The position numbers and the translations under genes were made by a program. Of a stretch of 64,000 nt of DNA, positions 1 to 7,675 are shown one piece after another. The notes beneath the pieces were generated by a model. It had not been told where the DNA came from. It saw only the letters and a program-made list of their open reading frames with translations, and did not search any database. The DNA is from an uncultured Dialister sp. (GTDB lineage Bacteria; Bacillota; Negativicutes; Veillonellales; Dialisteraceae). Within the stretch, counting starts at the first letter, position 1; the number at the start of each line of letters is the position of its first letter. Location: the NCBI GenBank assembly GCA_902462205.1, contig CABQAR010000008.1:1-64000 (forward strand), read 5' to 3'.

Positions 1-74
1 TTCGGCTCGATTATTTCTTGCCTTGCTTACTCAAATTCATTGCGGTTTCCTTATTTCATGAAACTCGCACATCG

Positions 75-125
75 GCATTTTGTTCGCTGTACTGTTCAGT
101 TTTCAAAGAACCATCGCTCTAAGCG
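75..125 (-). promoter_or_regulatory. rRNA leader with boxA-like antitermination sequence
   Basis: The minus strand around 94-112 reads TTCTTTGAAAACTGAAC, which contains a boxA-like CTTTGAAAA element, followed by a leader that leaves the window at position 1. This arrangement is usual shortly upstream of 16S rRNA in low-GC Gram-positive relatives. It lies downstream of the two strong promoters at 134-253. Confidence 0.6.
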
Positions 126-133
126 ACTTGATT

Positions 134-253
134 AGTTTACCACGCAAAGGGATTTCTGTCAACAGGCTGTTTATCTATTGACCGGGCCTCCTTGGGCGGG
201 CTGCCGTAGCCGACAACGTGTGTTATGTTACCATCTTATTTCCTGACTGTCAA
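134..253 (-). promoter_or_regulatory. Tandem promoters of an rRNA operon lying left of the window
   Basis: Two sigma-70 promoters read leftwards. The upstream one has TTGACA at 248-253 and TAACAT at 225-230; the downstream one has TTGACA at 157-162 and TAAACT at 134-139. Both spacers are 17 bp. About 25 bases further on the minus strand reads GGTTCTTTGAAAACTGAAC, the boxA-containing leader typical of Firmicute rRNA operons. No 16S sequence is inside the window, so the operon itself is inferred. Confidence 0.8.
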
Positions 254-399
254 TCCCCTTTTTTCATTTTTTCTGTTTTTGTCTGTAAGAAATTTTCCCT
301 ATCTAAGAAATACCCAGGTTTTATCGGGATAATTTCCCCCTTTTTATTTTGTTTCTCAGCTGACGACCGACCTGTGGCGGATTCTTTCTATTCAGAATT

Positions 400-680
400 T
401 ATTACCGCTATCCTCTGCCAGATCCTTCGCTTCGCTCGAGGATGACGGCAGAAATTTAACATCCATATAGCTTCGATAATTCATTTCCACAAAACTAATA
501 ACTAAGAACTATCAATTATTTTCTGATATCTGCCTTCTGACCTCTGATTTCTGACTTCTGCCTACTGCTTACTGTCTACTTGCCCACTGTCCACTGGCTA
601 CTGTCTTCTATATCCTCGCCGCTATATATTTTGTCGCGGCGCACCGCCATTCCTCATTTCTCATTCCTAATTCCTCATTC
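400..680 (+). repeat. Composite intergenic repeat block 1
   Basis: This gene-free stretch holds a fragment of the 'CTCGAGGATGACGGCA' module near 435-455, a degenerate TTCTGAC/CTACTGN heptad tract (about 520-605), the palindromic core at 617-645 (arms CGCCGC and GCGGCG around an AT-rich loop) and an ATTCCTCATT-type tract at about 650-680. The tract ends next to the terminator of the minus-strand gene at 724. No coding potential is credible here. Confidence 0.8.
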
Positions 681-717
681 AAAAAAAGCCTCCTTTTCGG
701 AGGCTTTTCTTTTTTAT
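681..717. terminator. Bidirectional rho-independent terminator
   Basis: The stem is AGCCTCC (687-693) and GGAGGCT (699-705), flanked by an A run at 681-686 and a T-rich run after 705. It serves the minus-strand gene that ends at 724. Confidence 0.85.
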
Positions 718-723
718 TTCTGT

Positions 724-1266
724 TTATTCTTCTTCGCCACGGGGGACGATGGCGCCGCGGTTGACTACGAAGTATTCTACGGCTGCTTTTACGTCTTCAA
801 AGCTCATCAGGGCCAGTTTCGGGCGCGGCTGTTTTTCATGGTACATGTACTTGCCGTCTGTATTGACAAGGTAGTATTTCCGCGGCCCTTCCAGAAGGTT
901 CACGTGGTATCCGCTCCCTCTGGGCATGCGTGTGACGACGAGGCTGTACATCTTATTGTCCGCGCTGAATACCATCAGGTCGGAGGTGTCAGGCGCCAAG
1001 GCTTTCACTTTTTCGAGGAACGCATTGCCTTCCGCGGTCTTTTCTTTTCTGTATGCCCGGTCGGCGGCGGAGTCTTCCGTATAGGAGAATTCGGTTTCTC
1101 CTTTTTGCAGTTCCGCCAGTTTCGCCAGTTTTTGGCTGATCTGTTCCAGTCCTTCTCGATCGGCGGAAATCAGAAGGGTGTCGCCTTTCGCTTCATAGGA
1201 CAGGTAGGCGCCGTCCATATTTTTCGGGCTGGTTGTATCTAATTGGAATACGATATTCTTTTTCAT
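724..1266 (-). CDS. Hypothetical protein
   Basis: A 180-residue soluble protein with no signal peptide, membrane segment or family motif that I recognise. It is rich in Lys and Glu, and residues about 30-75 look helical and charged. The start is taken as the second of two adjacent ATG codons because AAAGGAG lies six bases upstream of it. It is a single transcription unit: a terminator follows at 681-717, and another terminator separates it from the DUF6448-like genes upstream. Codon use resembles its neighbours, so it is probably a resident gene. No function is proposed. Confidence 0.75.
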   Translation of the reverse strand: MKKNIVFQLDTTSPKNMDGAYLSYEAKGDTLLISADREGLEQISQKLAKLAELQKGETEFSYTEDSAADRAYRKEKTAEGNAFLEKVKALAPDTSDLMVFSADNKMYSLVVTRMPRGSGYHVNLLEGPRKYYLVNTDGKYMYHEKQPRPKLALMSFEDVKAAVEYFVVNRGAIVPRGEEE

Positions 1267-1343
1267 CATGTTCTCCTTTCTGTGATAGGAATTTTCTCTG
1301 GTTTTATTTTACCACAATCTATATTGAAAATCATCTATATTAT

Positions 1344-1378
1344 TAAAGACAAAAGCCGCGGTTTCCCGCGGTCTTCTG
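1344..1378. terminator. Terminator of the DUF6448-like pair
   Basis: A CCGCGG stem with a short TTTC loop is followed on the minus strand by CTTTTGTCTT. It lies just downstream of the minus-strand gene ending at 1411. Confidence 0.7.
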
Positions 1379-1410
1379 TGCAGCCTGTCTTATTTCAGGG
1401 CCGGCCGGTT

Positions 1411-2064
1411 TTATTGATGCCCGTGATGATGGTGTTCATCTTCTTCGCCTTCTGCGAATTTGAAGTATTTGACGTAGGCTTCGATGTAGTTCCTGCCTGC
1501 TTCGACATCGTCTACGTCAAAGCCTTTGAGCGCCATGACCTTGGCGAACCGTTCCCGGAGCTCCGGCAGTTTTTCTTTTTCCATCAGCGGTTCGAGCAGG
1601 GAGAGGTCTCCTATTTCAAGGCTCTTGTCCGCGGCGGCGACTTTGTCATCAATCGCTGCGCCATGGGGCTTGACGCCTGTGAAGGGCGCTCCTTCTCCTG
1701 CGCGGTGCACGCGGATCAGGTTGTCCAAGAAATATTTTTCCGCGATTTCCTTTGCGTCAGGGTTCAGGTCTTTTACTTTCATGGCGAGGGTGAAGGCTTC
1801 GGATATTTCCTTTTCATCGTCCGGCTGTATCCATTTCAGCGCATAATTGACGTTGCCCGTTTCCAGCGCCTTGAGTCCGTCCTTGACCGCCGGACCGTCC
1901 ATGGTGTCGCAGTGCGCACTGGCGGACAGCGGCGCGATCAGCATGAGTCCGATGACGGCGGCGATGCCGAGCTGCATGCCTGTCGACAGCGGGGACAGGG
2001 CGAGAAGGGTTCCTCCTGCGGCGGCCAGAACCGCCGGTAATAGTTTTTTCATGGTTGCTTTCAT
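1411..2064 (-). CDS. DUF6448-like exported protein with His-rich tail, copy 1
   Basis: 217 residues. The N-terminus has two hydrophobic stretches ending in SASA-HC, so it is probably exported with cleavage before HCDTMDG. The mature start HCDTMDGPxVKDGLKALE is the hallmark I associate with the DUF6448 family (from memory; function unknown). The C-terminus is a metal-chelator-like EEDEHHHHGHQ. The start is the ATG with AGGAGG eight bases upstream. It is a close paralogue of the next gene upstream (2102-2746), and both are likely co-transcribed with the cupin at 2796-3119 from the FNR-box promoter near 3232-3273. A role in periplasmic metal or redox handling is inference. Confidence 0.75.
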   Translation of the reverse strand: MKATMKKLLPAVLAAAGGTLLALSPLSTGMQLGIAAVIGLMLIAPLSASAHCDTMDGPAVKDGLKALETGNVNYALKWIQPDDEKEISEAFTLAMKVKDLNPDAKEIAEKYFLDNLIRVHRAGEGAPFTGVKPHGAAIDDKVAAADKSLEIGDLSLLEPLMEKEKLPELRERFAKVMALKGFDVDDVEAGRNYIEAYVKYFKFAEGEEDEHHHHGHQ

Positions 2065-2101
2065 TTTTTATTCCTCCTGTTTTTAACTATTTATTTCATG
2101 T

Positions 2102-2746
2102 TTAACGATGCGATGCGTCCGAATGCCCGTGGACGGCTTCCGCTCCGTGTCCTGCATGGGCGCCGTGATGTTCATCTTCTTCCCCTTCGGCGAATTTGAA
2201 GAACTGCACGTAGGCCTCGATATATTCCCTGCCTGCTTCCAGATCATTCACGTCGAAGTTTCTGAGGGCCATGACGCGGTCGAATCTTTCTTTCAGCTCC
2301 GGCATCCGTTCCTGTTCCACCAGATTCCCCATCGGGGAGAGATTTCCGACAGCGATGCTCTGGTCCGCCGCTTTCACCCGTTCGTCGATCGGTACGCCGT
2401 GGGGCTTCACGCCGTCGAAGGGAGCGCCTTCCCCTGCGCGGTGCGTCCGAAGCAGGATTTCAAGGAAATATTGCTCCGCCAGATTCTTTGTATCTTCATT
2501 CTGGTCTTTCACTTTCATGCTGAGTTTGAAGGCCTGCGATACTTCGCCCTCGTACTCCGGCTGTACCCATTTCAGCGCGTAGTTGATATTATTCGTTTCC
2601 ATAGCCTTGAGCCCGTCCTTGACGGTCGGGCCGTCCATCGTGTCGCAATGGGCGTCAGCCCCCAGCGGCGACAGGAACAGGATGCCTGCGGCGGCGATTC
2701 CGAGCAGTGATCTTTTCATGTATTTCTTCATCATATCCATTTTCAT
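2102..2746 (-). CDS. DUF6448-like exported protein with His-rich tail, copy 2
   Basis: 214 residues, with a signal peptide ending GADA-HC and the mature start HCDTMDGPTVKDGLKAME. The body aligns along its length with the copy at 1411-2064 (shared RAGEGAPF, GVKPHG, YIEAYV and FKFAEGEEDEHH). The last 25 residues carry at least six His. A TTG six bases upstream is in frame, but the ATG at 2746 is chosen because AGGAGG is eight bases away. The pair looks like a tandem duplication. Metal binding by the tail is inferred from composition only. Confidence 0.75.
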   Translation of the reverse strand: MKMDMMKKYMKRSLLGIAAAGILFLSPLGADAHCDTMDGPTVKDGLKAMETNNINYALKWVQPEYEGEVSQAFKLSMKVKDQNEDTKNLAEQYFLEILLRTHRAGEGAPFDGVKPHGVPIDERVKAADQSIAVGNLSPMGNLVEQERMPELKERFDRVMALRNFDVNDLEAGREYIEAYVQFFKFAEGEEDEHHGAHAGHGAEAVHGHSDASHR

Positions 2747-2795
2747 TTTCAATTCCTCCTATTTTTTACCTTTGTTATTTTTCTGAATTCTGTTT

Positions 2796-3119
2796 TTAAT
2801 AAAATCTGACCAGTGAGAATTTGAATTTCGTCAGTGCTTTCACATGGTGCAGGGTGCCTTTCCTGAGGAAGAAATTCTCTCCTGCGCGGATCGTGTAATC
2901 GACTCCGTCGTACTGAAGGATTCCGCTTCCCTCGAGGGCGTAGAAGATGATGTCCGCCGGCGCTTCATGGTCCGGTATCATCGCTCCTTCATCGACGGCG
3001 ATCAGCGTATGTTCTCCGCCGTCATTCCTGTCCACCACCACCGGATGGTATGTCCCCTTCCGGTACTCCACCTTGTCTGCCAGTCTGAAAACCTCTCCGT
3101 CTTTAATCGTTTCAATCAT
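2796..3119 (-). CDS. Cupin-domain protein
   Basis: 107 residues forming a single cupin barrel. Motif 1 is degenerate (the DHEAPADIIFYALEG region) and motif 2 is near GENFFLRKGTLHHV. The first motif lacks the full HxHxxE set, so metal binding is uncertain. Longer in-frame starts exist, but AAAGGAGA sits upstream of the ATG at 3119, which gives MIETIKDGE. It is the first gene after the FNR-type box at 3260-3273 and probably heads an operon with the two DUF6448-like genes. It could be a small sensor or a sugar/thiol-binding cupin; the substrate is unknown. Confidence 0.75.
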   Translation of the reverse strand: MIETIKDGEVFRLADKVEYRKGTYHPVVVDRNDGGEHTLIAVDEGAMIPDHEAPADIIFYALEGSGILQYDGVDYTIRAGENFFLRKGTLHHVKALTKFKFSLVRFY

Positions 3120-3231
3120 TTTTCTGTCTCCTTTCCAATTCATCCATTTCATTGATTTGTATTTTTTGCCTTGAAGAAATATCCGCTTCGTTCCTCCTTT
3201 CGTTTCCGCTTGGTTTTCTTTATCTGTGAAC

Positions 3232-3273
3232 AGTATAAAAAAATACCCATCGGAAAACCTTGATAGGTATCAA
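3232..3273 (-). promoter_or_regulatory. FNR-type box and class II promoter of the cupin/DUF6448-like operon
   Basis: On the minus strand a perfect TTGAT-N4-ATCAA palindrome (3260-3273) precedes a TATACT -10 hexamer at 3232-3237. If transcription starts at 3225, the box is centred at -41.5, the canonical class II activator position. There is no good -35 element, as expected for an activated promoter. Confidence 0.75.
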
Positions 3274-3291
3274 GAAAGTAAAAATTTATAT

Positions 3292-3322
3292 AAAAAAACC
3301 GCTCTTTTTTCAGAGCGGCTTC
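3292..3322 (-). terminator. Terminator of the CRP/FNR regulator gene
   Basis: The stem CCGCTCT/AGAGCGG (3299-3318) is followed on the minus strand by a run of T. It isolates the regulator gene from the operon it probably controls. Confidence 0.85.
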
Positions 3323-3336
3323 CAAAACCCTTGTAT

Positions 3337-3999
3337 TTACAGGAAATCTTCCAGTTTATTTTTATCGAGGATCTGCACTTTCCTTCCCTTCCGCCGGATG
3401 ACCTCTTCCTCTTCGAGCAGCTTGAACTTGCGGGACACCGTTTCCGGCGTCGTACCCATGAAAGCGGCCAGATCCTTCAGCTTCATCGGTATTTCCACCT
3501 CCACCTTTCCGCCGGACGCCTTGGCGAGGTCCGACAGATACGTCGCTAGCCTCGACTCCACGGCTTCCATCATGAGGAACCTCGTCTGGTTCTCCGTATC
3601 CGCCATGCGCCGCGCGTTGATTTCCAGCAGCTTCAGCGCCATCTGCGGCGACGCCAGCAGGAGCGAGGTGAAATCACTCTTGCGGAGCGTGCAGCTTTCC
3701 GTATTCGCCAGCGCTTCGACGAAAATATTCTCCGTATCCGCGCCGAACAGGGCGTTCACGCCTTCATAGCTGCCCGGCTCCACCACGCGGAGCAGCTGTT
3801 CCCGTCCGCTCGCGGAAATCTGGTATACCTTCAGCGCCCCCGTAGCGACGATGAAAAGCTGGGGATCCCGTCCCGGCTGCCAGACCATTTCCCCCTTCTT
3901 ATAGCTCTGGTGGCGTACCAGAGAATCAATCCGTTCCTGCTCCTCATCAGATAAATGGTTGAACAGGGGCACGATCGACACGCAATGATGCTTCTCCAT
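3337..3999 (-). CDS. CRP/FNR-family transcriptional regulator
   Basis: 220 residues. An N-terminal cyclic-nucleotide-like beta barrel (about 10-125) is followed by the long dimer helix and a C-terminal winged helix-turn-helix (about 165-215). The recognition helix reads TTPETVSRKF. The E-x-x-S-R pattern is the FNR-type set that reads TTGAT half sites, and a perfect TTGAT-N4-ATCAA box lies 64 bp downstream of the gene. Only two Cys are visible (near residues 6 and 100), so an FNR-style four-Cys Fe-S cluster is absent; the signal could be haem, a metabolite or none. AAAGGAG lies upstream of the ATG. It most likely regulates the neighbouring cupin/DUF6448-like operon. Confidence 0.9.
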   Translation of the reverse strand: MEKHHCVSIVPLFNHLSDEEQERIDSLVRHQSYKKGEMVWQPGRDPQLFIVATGALKVYQISASGREQLLRVVEPGSYEGVNALFGADTENIFVEALANTESCTLRKSDFTSLLLASPQMALKLLEINARRMADTENQTRFLMMEAVESRLATYLSDLAKASGGKVEVEIPMKLKDLAAFMGTTPETVSRKFKLLEEEEVIRRKGRKVQILDKNKLEDFL

Positions 4000-4037
4000 A
4001 AAAGGCTCCTTTCCGGTTTTCCTTTATTATACCGCGG

Positions 4038-4817
4038 CTATCCTCTTGCCGTCTCCATGGCGGCCTTCATCCGTTCAGGCACAGGGGGGCCGTACAGCCG
4101 CTCCATGGCGAACCGGGTGACGAGCCACACACGCCCCGACTTCCGCCGGTCGCCGTCCCACATCCGCGCGGCCCGGTGCCCCGCCCCCGACGCCGCCGAA
4201 CGCACATCGCCGCTGTCACGGTTCCACAGCTCCGCCGCTTCCAGTGTCGTAAAGACAAGGAGCAACGGATTGATTCCGGTATTTTCTTCCGCTCCGCCGC
4301 CATAGACACGGCACGCCGCTTCCTTCGTGAGAAGCCAGCTTTTTCTCGACCGCCGCGCCTCGCCCGGTCGGAACACGCCGTTTCCGCAATCCGCCGCCAC
4401 CTGCTTCGCTTCCCGTCCATACAGGCTGCCCGCCTCTTCCGCCGTCATCACGGACAACGTGAAATCCTCGGTGAACCGGAACTCCTCCAAATCCGCCGGA
4501 GCCTCCCAGCGGGAATCGGGAAATACGGAAATCCCCCGTGCGGATAAAGCCGTCCCCGCCCCGGCAGGAAGCCGCCGTCCGCCCAGAAATTCCCGGCACG
4601 CCGCCAGCGACTGCTCCTCCGAATCCAAAGCGGTCAGTATCTCCCCGTAAGGCGTCGCCAGTTTCCGCCCCGGCAGTTCAAAATCCCCGCGCAGGATATA
4701 CAGGAAAGACTTCACCGCCAGAACCGAGCCCTGCGCCGGCTTCTCCCCGAGCAGGTACCGTTCATAACAGGCGTACACCATTCCCCTGTCATGCATATTC
4801 GTAAAAATTTTAGCCAT
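4038..4817 (-). CDS. Hypothetical protein with a threefold internal motif
   Basis: 259 residues with no signal peptide and no known family recognised. Three segments share the pattern 'hydrophobic-[LM]T-x-E/F-A-x-x-x-x-YG': LSVMTAEEAGSLYG (about residues 118-131), SWLLTKEAACRVYG (about 159-172) and VWLVTRFAMERLYG (about 230-243). Each looks like a helix ending in Tyr-Gly, possibly a small repeat domain. The regions between them are rich in Arg, Gly and Ala. The start is the ATG with GGGAG upstream. The gene stands alone between the CRP/FNR gene and a repeat block. No function can be assigned. Confidence 0.65.
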   Translation of the reverse strand: MAKIFTNMHDRGMVYACYERYLLGEKPAQGSVLAVKSFLYILRGDFELPGRKLATPYGEILTALDSEEQSLAACREFLGGRRLPAGAGTALSARGISVFPDSRWEAPADLEEFRFTEDFTLSVMTAEEAGSLYGREAKQVAADCGNGVFRPGEARRSRKSWLLTKEAACRVYGGGAEENTGINPLLLVFTTLEAAELWNRDSGDVRSAASGAGHRAARMWDGDRRKSGRVWLVTRFAMERLYGPPVPERMKAAMETARG

Positions 4818-4924
4818 CGCATTTCTCCCGTTTCTTTTTTCCTATTATATCAATTTCCCTTGAAGAAATATTTCCCTCTTATATAATGAAAAGAAAAAGA
4901 AGAAAGAAATACCCCGACTCTTCC

Positions 4925-5130
4925 TATTTTTTGTAATCACCAACAGCTAACAACCAATGACTAATAACTATTTTCTGATATCTGACGTCTGCTTTCTGTT
5001 TTCTGCTTTCTGTTTTCTGTTTTCTGATTTCTGTCCACTGACTACTGTCTACTGATTACCATCCTCGCCGCTATATAATTTGTCGCGGCGCACCTTAATT
5101 CCTCATTCCTCATTCCAAATTCCTAATTCC
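4925..5130 (+). repeat. Composite intergenic repeat block 2
   Basis: A degenerate CTGTTTTCTG/CTACTGN tract (about 4975-5057), the palindromic core at 5066-5094 and an ATTCCTCATTCC tract (about 5097-5130) end directly at the ribosome binding site of the next gene. The upstream 4840-4925 stretch is AT-rich with no feature I can name. Confidence 0.8.
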
Positions 5131-5145
5131 CAAAAGGAGTCCATC

Positions 5146-6171
5146 ATGAACGTCACCATCATCGGCGCAGGAAATACGGGAATCGCCGCTTCCTGCTACC
5201 TGAGCACCCTCGGCATATCCCACCTCGTCTACACGCGGAGCGAAAAACGGGCGGCCCAGTGGAAAGAATTTCCCGTTAAGGCGACCGGCGCCCTCACAGG
5301 CTCTTTCCAGATACAGGCCACCGCCAATCTTCACGACGCGATGGTTTTCGGGAACATCATCCTCATCTGCACCCTTGCGACGGACCATGAAGCGGTCATC
5401 GAAGAAATAGAGCCGGAGCTCCATGCCGGACAGTCCGTCCTGTTTTTCAACGGCTGCTGGGGCGCGCTGAAAGCCTGCCGTTACCTCGCGCGGAAGCTCG
5501 AGCCCCTCCACCTCACCGTGGCGGAAACGGCCAACATGCCCTTCATCGCCTCCCTTTCCGAAGACGGCGTAGAAATCCGCATCAAGGCCATCAAAGAAGA
5601 AATCGCCTATTCCGCCGTGGGAGAAGACAGCACGGTCAGCACGCTGCTCCACAAGCTCGCCCCCCGCGTCACCAAGGTTTCCTCCCCTGCCTCCACCTCC
5701 CTGTCCGCCACCAACCCGATCATCCATGTCACCGCCTCCCTTTTCAACGCCACGCGCATAGAAAACGGAGAAGACTTCCTTTTCTTCGGAGAGCCCATGA
5801 CAGACAGAGTTATTTCCTACATGGAGCACTGCGATGAAGAACGGCAGGCCGTGGCCAATGCGCTGGGACTGCAGGTTTCTCCGCTCTTAGACGTGCTGAA
5901 TTCCTTCTGGCCGGATAAAAAAGACACCCTCGCCGCCGCATTGAAGGAAACACCCTCGTATAAGACCGTCAAAGGGCCGCAGTCACCGGAAAGCAGGTAT
6001 TTCAGCGAAGACCTGCCCTGCGGACTGGGCGCCATCCTAGACCTGTCGGACATGATGCACATCCCCTGCCCCTACATCAAAGCCCTCGTCACCACCGCAT
6101 CGCTCTATCTGGGCAGACCCTATACGCCCTTCCTCACCAAGGAAGATCTGCGGACGTTGAAAAAATTATAG
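5146..6171 (+). CDS. NAD(P)-dependent opine (octopine/nopaline) dehydrogenase family protein
   Basis: 341 residues. The N-terminal Rossmann fold starts at once with VTIIGAGNTGIA (GxGxxG, residues 3-14). The C-terminal half has the opine-dehydrogenase helical domain with the family's NPIIH segment (Asn-Pro and catalytic-type His) near residue 190. The family reductively couples an amino acid to a 2-oxoacid, or acts as a related ketopantoate-reductase-like dehydrogenase; the substrate cannot be read from sequence. The start is fixed by AAAAGGAGT seven bases upstream of the ATG; a longer frame runs back into the repeat and is rejected. It is probably monocistronic or followed by 6279-7004. Confidence 0.8.
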   Translation: MNVTIIGAGNTGIAASCYLSTLGISHLVYTRSEKRAAQWKEFPVKATGALTGSFQIQATANLHDAMVFGNIILICTLATDHEAVIEEIEPELHAGQSVLFFNGCWGALKACRYLARKLEPLHLTVAETANMPFIASLSEDGVEIRIKAIKEEIAYSAVGEDSTVSTLLHKLAPRVTKVSSPASTSLSATNPIIHVTASLFNATRIENGEDFLFFGEPMTDRVISYMEHCDEERQAVANALGLQVSPLLDVLNSFWPDKKDTLAAALKETPSYKTVKGPQSPESRYFSEDLPCGLGAILDLSDMMHIPCPYIKALVTTASLYLGRPYTPFLTKEDLRTLKKL

Positions 6172-6278
6172 GCAGGCATGGCAATCCCGATTTGCCATAT
6201 TTCCATGCTCCCCCTATACTGATAGACGGCAAGCATCATTTCATTCCCCACTGCGGTATTTTCCGAAAGGATTTCACA

Positions 6279-7004
6279 ATGAACAAAAAATTTCTTTCCG
6301 CCCTCTGCGTTTCCCTGCTTTTCTCCGGACTTTCCGTCACTGCGGAGAACTGGATCAAGAGCACCGACGATTCCCCTGCATGGGTGGATACGGATTCTTA
6401 TAAAAAGAACGGAAATATTTCCTCCCTCGATATGCGCCTCGGATTTCCGGAAGGCACCATCCTTTCCACGCTGGAATTCAATACGCGAAGCAGCACATGG
6501 CGCACCGCGTCCCTTGTGACACGGGACAATACGGGAAAAGTCCTCCACGCGGAGCAGAAAACCGATCCCGCCGAAGGGTGGAACCGCATTATGCCCGGCA
6601 CCTACGGAAAAAGCATTTACACCCACTACATCCAGACCCCTATCCCCCATGCGGAAGACTTCGAATGGCTGCCGGTCTATCAGGAACCCACGAAGCAGTA
6701 CGCAGGAAGCACGTTCTCCATCGATAAAAAAACGCTCTCCTACAAGGACGGTTACGCGGACTTCTGGCTCGACGCCTCTTTCCCGCAGGAGAAAAAAGAT
6801 TTTTCCCGCACCATTTACAGGGTAAAGATGAACATGGCCTACAAAAAGGTCATGACCATTTCCGCCACAGAATACAATTACGCAGGCAAAATCCGCCTCC
6901 ATGCGGCAGGAAGCAAAAAATGGGAAGAAATCCCCTCCAACACGCCGATAGAAAAGGTTTTCAACTATCTGAAAGAAGAAATAGACAGCGGCAGGCTGAA
7001 ATAA
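6279..7004 (+). CDS. Exported hypothetical protein
   Basis: 241 residues with a clear signal peptide (MNKKFLSALCVSLLFSGLSVTA, cleavage about residue 22). The mature domain begins with Trp-rich strands (ENWIKSTDDSPAWVDTDSY) and looks beta-rich. I recognise no family, but short exported proteins with a similar 'WVxTDSYKK' opening recur in Negativicutes (recollection, not checked). GAAAGGA precedes the ATG, and the upstream in-frame extension is rejected. It follows the dehydrogenase gene by 107 bp and may share its transcript. A periplasmic or surface location is inferred. Confidence 0.7.
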   Translation: MNKKFLSALCVSLLFSGLSVTAENWIKSTDDSPAWVDTDSYKKNGNISSLDMRLGFPEGTILSTLEFNTRSSTWRTASLVTRDNTGKVLHAEQKTDPAEGWNRIMPGTYGKSIYTHYIQTPIPHAEDFEWLPVYQEPTKQYAGSTFSIDKKTLSYKDGYADFWLDASFPQEKKDFSRTIYRVKMNMAYKKVMTISATEYNYAGKIRLHAAGSKKWEEIPSNTPIEKVFNYLKEEIDSGRLK

Positions 7005-7059
7005 TCTGTAGTATCTTTTTCACATACAAACAAGTTTTAAATTTTTTATGAACGCACAG

Positions 7060-7259
7060 AGAAACAGAGAGCCTCCTTATAAATAAGGAGGTGGCTGGCG
7101 CAGCCAGACGGAGGATACTCGCCCAAAGGACTGCCTCAAATCGTAAAAGAGGTTGCTATTCTGGTCGATAGCGACAACTCCACAAGCCAGTATCACCCAC
7201 CGCTACCGCGGTCCCCCCTCTTATAAATAAGAGGGCTTGCCCACTTTCTATTCTTATCG
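7060..7259. repeat. Hairpin repeat modules upstream of the DUF559 gene
   Basis: Two related modules are present. At about 7068-7125 a GCCTCCTTA/TAAGGAGG hairpin is followed by GGTGGC and a TGGC-GCAG-CCA mini-palindrome. At about 7200-7259 there is an oppositely arranged module with CCCCTCTTA/TAAGAGGG followed by GCTTGCCCACTTTCTATTCT. The second matches the end of the module found downstream of the gene at about 7743-7787, so the gene has directly repeated flanks. Confidence 0.7.
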
Positions 7260-7273
7260 GAACAGGAGTAGCC

Positions 7274-7657
7274 ATGCCTGTATTAAAAGTGCCAAAACGA
7301 TATGAACTTACAAAACGCGCCAGAAGACTCCGACATAATATGACCAGGCAGGAAAAACATTTTTGGTATGATTATTTGAGAAGGTCTTCCTTCCGCATCA
7401 ACCGGCAAATGATTATCGGCTCTTATATTGTTGATTTCTATTGTGCAAAAGCAGGATTAGTCATTGAAATCGATGGAATACAGCACTATTGGGAACGATC
7501 ATATATATACGACAGGAAACGGACAAAGAAACTCGAATCTTATGGTTTAAAAGTCATTCGCTTCACCAACAGGGAAATAGATACTGATTTTCAAAATATT
7601 TGTTTATTCATGGATAAGATTTTCAAAGACCGCATGAAAGAATTATCTAAGCAATAA
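7274..7657 (+). CDS. DUF559 (Vsr-like) endonuclease-domain protein
   Basis: 127 residues, the usual length for a stand-alone DUF559 protein. The core has the PD-(D/E)XK/Vsr-type pattern: RQEKHFWYDYLR (about 25-36), IVDFYCAKAGLVIEIDG (about 60-76, with the catalytic-type D and E) and the distal VIRFTNREI (about 95-103). The family is predicted to be a nuclease; its biological role is not established. The gene is visibly richer in A+T than its neighbours and lies between copies of the same hairpin repeat module, which suggests acquisition or co-mobilisation. AGGAG lies upstream of the ATG. Confidence 0.85.
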   Translation: MPVLKVPKRYELTKRARRLRHNMTRQEKHFWYDYLRRSSFRINRQMIIGSYIVDFYCAKAGLVIEIDGIQHYWERSYIYDRKRTKKLESYGLKVIRFTNREIDTDFQNICLFMDKIFKDRMKELSKQ

Positions 7658-7675
7658 GAATACACTTCCTACTAT

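Noticed and set aside
218..445. 75-residue plus-strand frame near the left edge
   Set aside because: It lies over the rRNA promoter region and repeat sequence and has no ribosome binding site.
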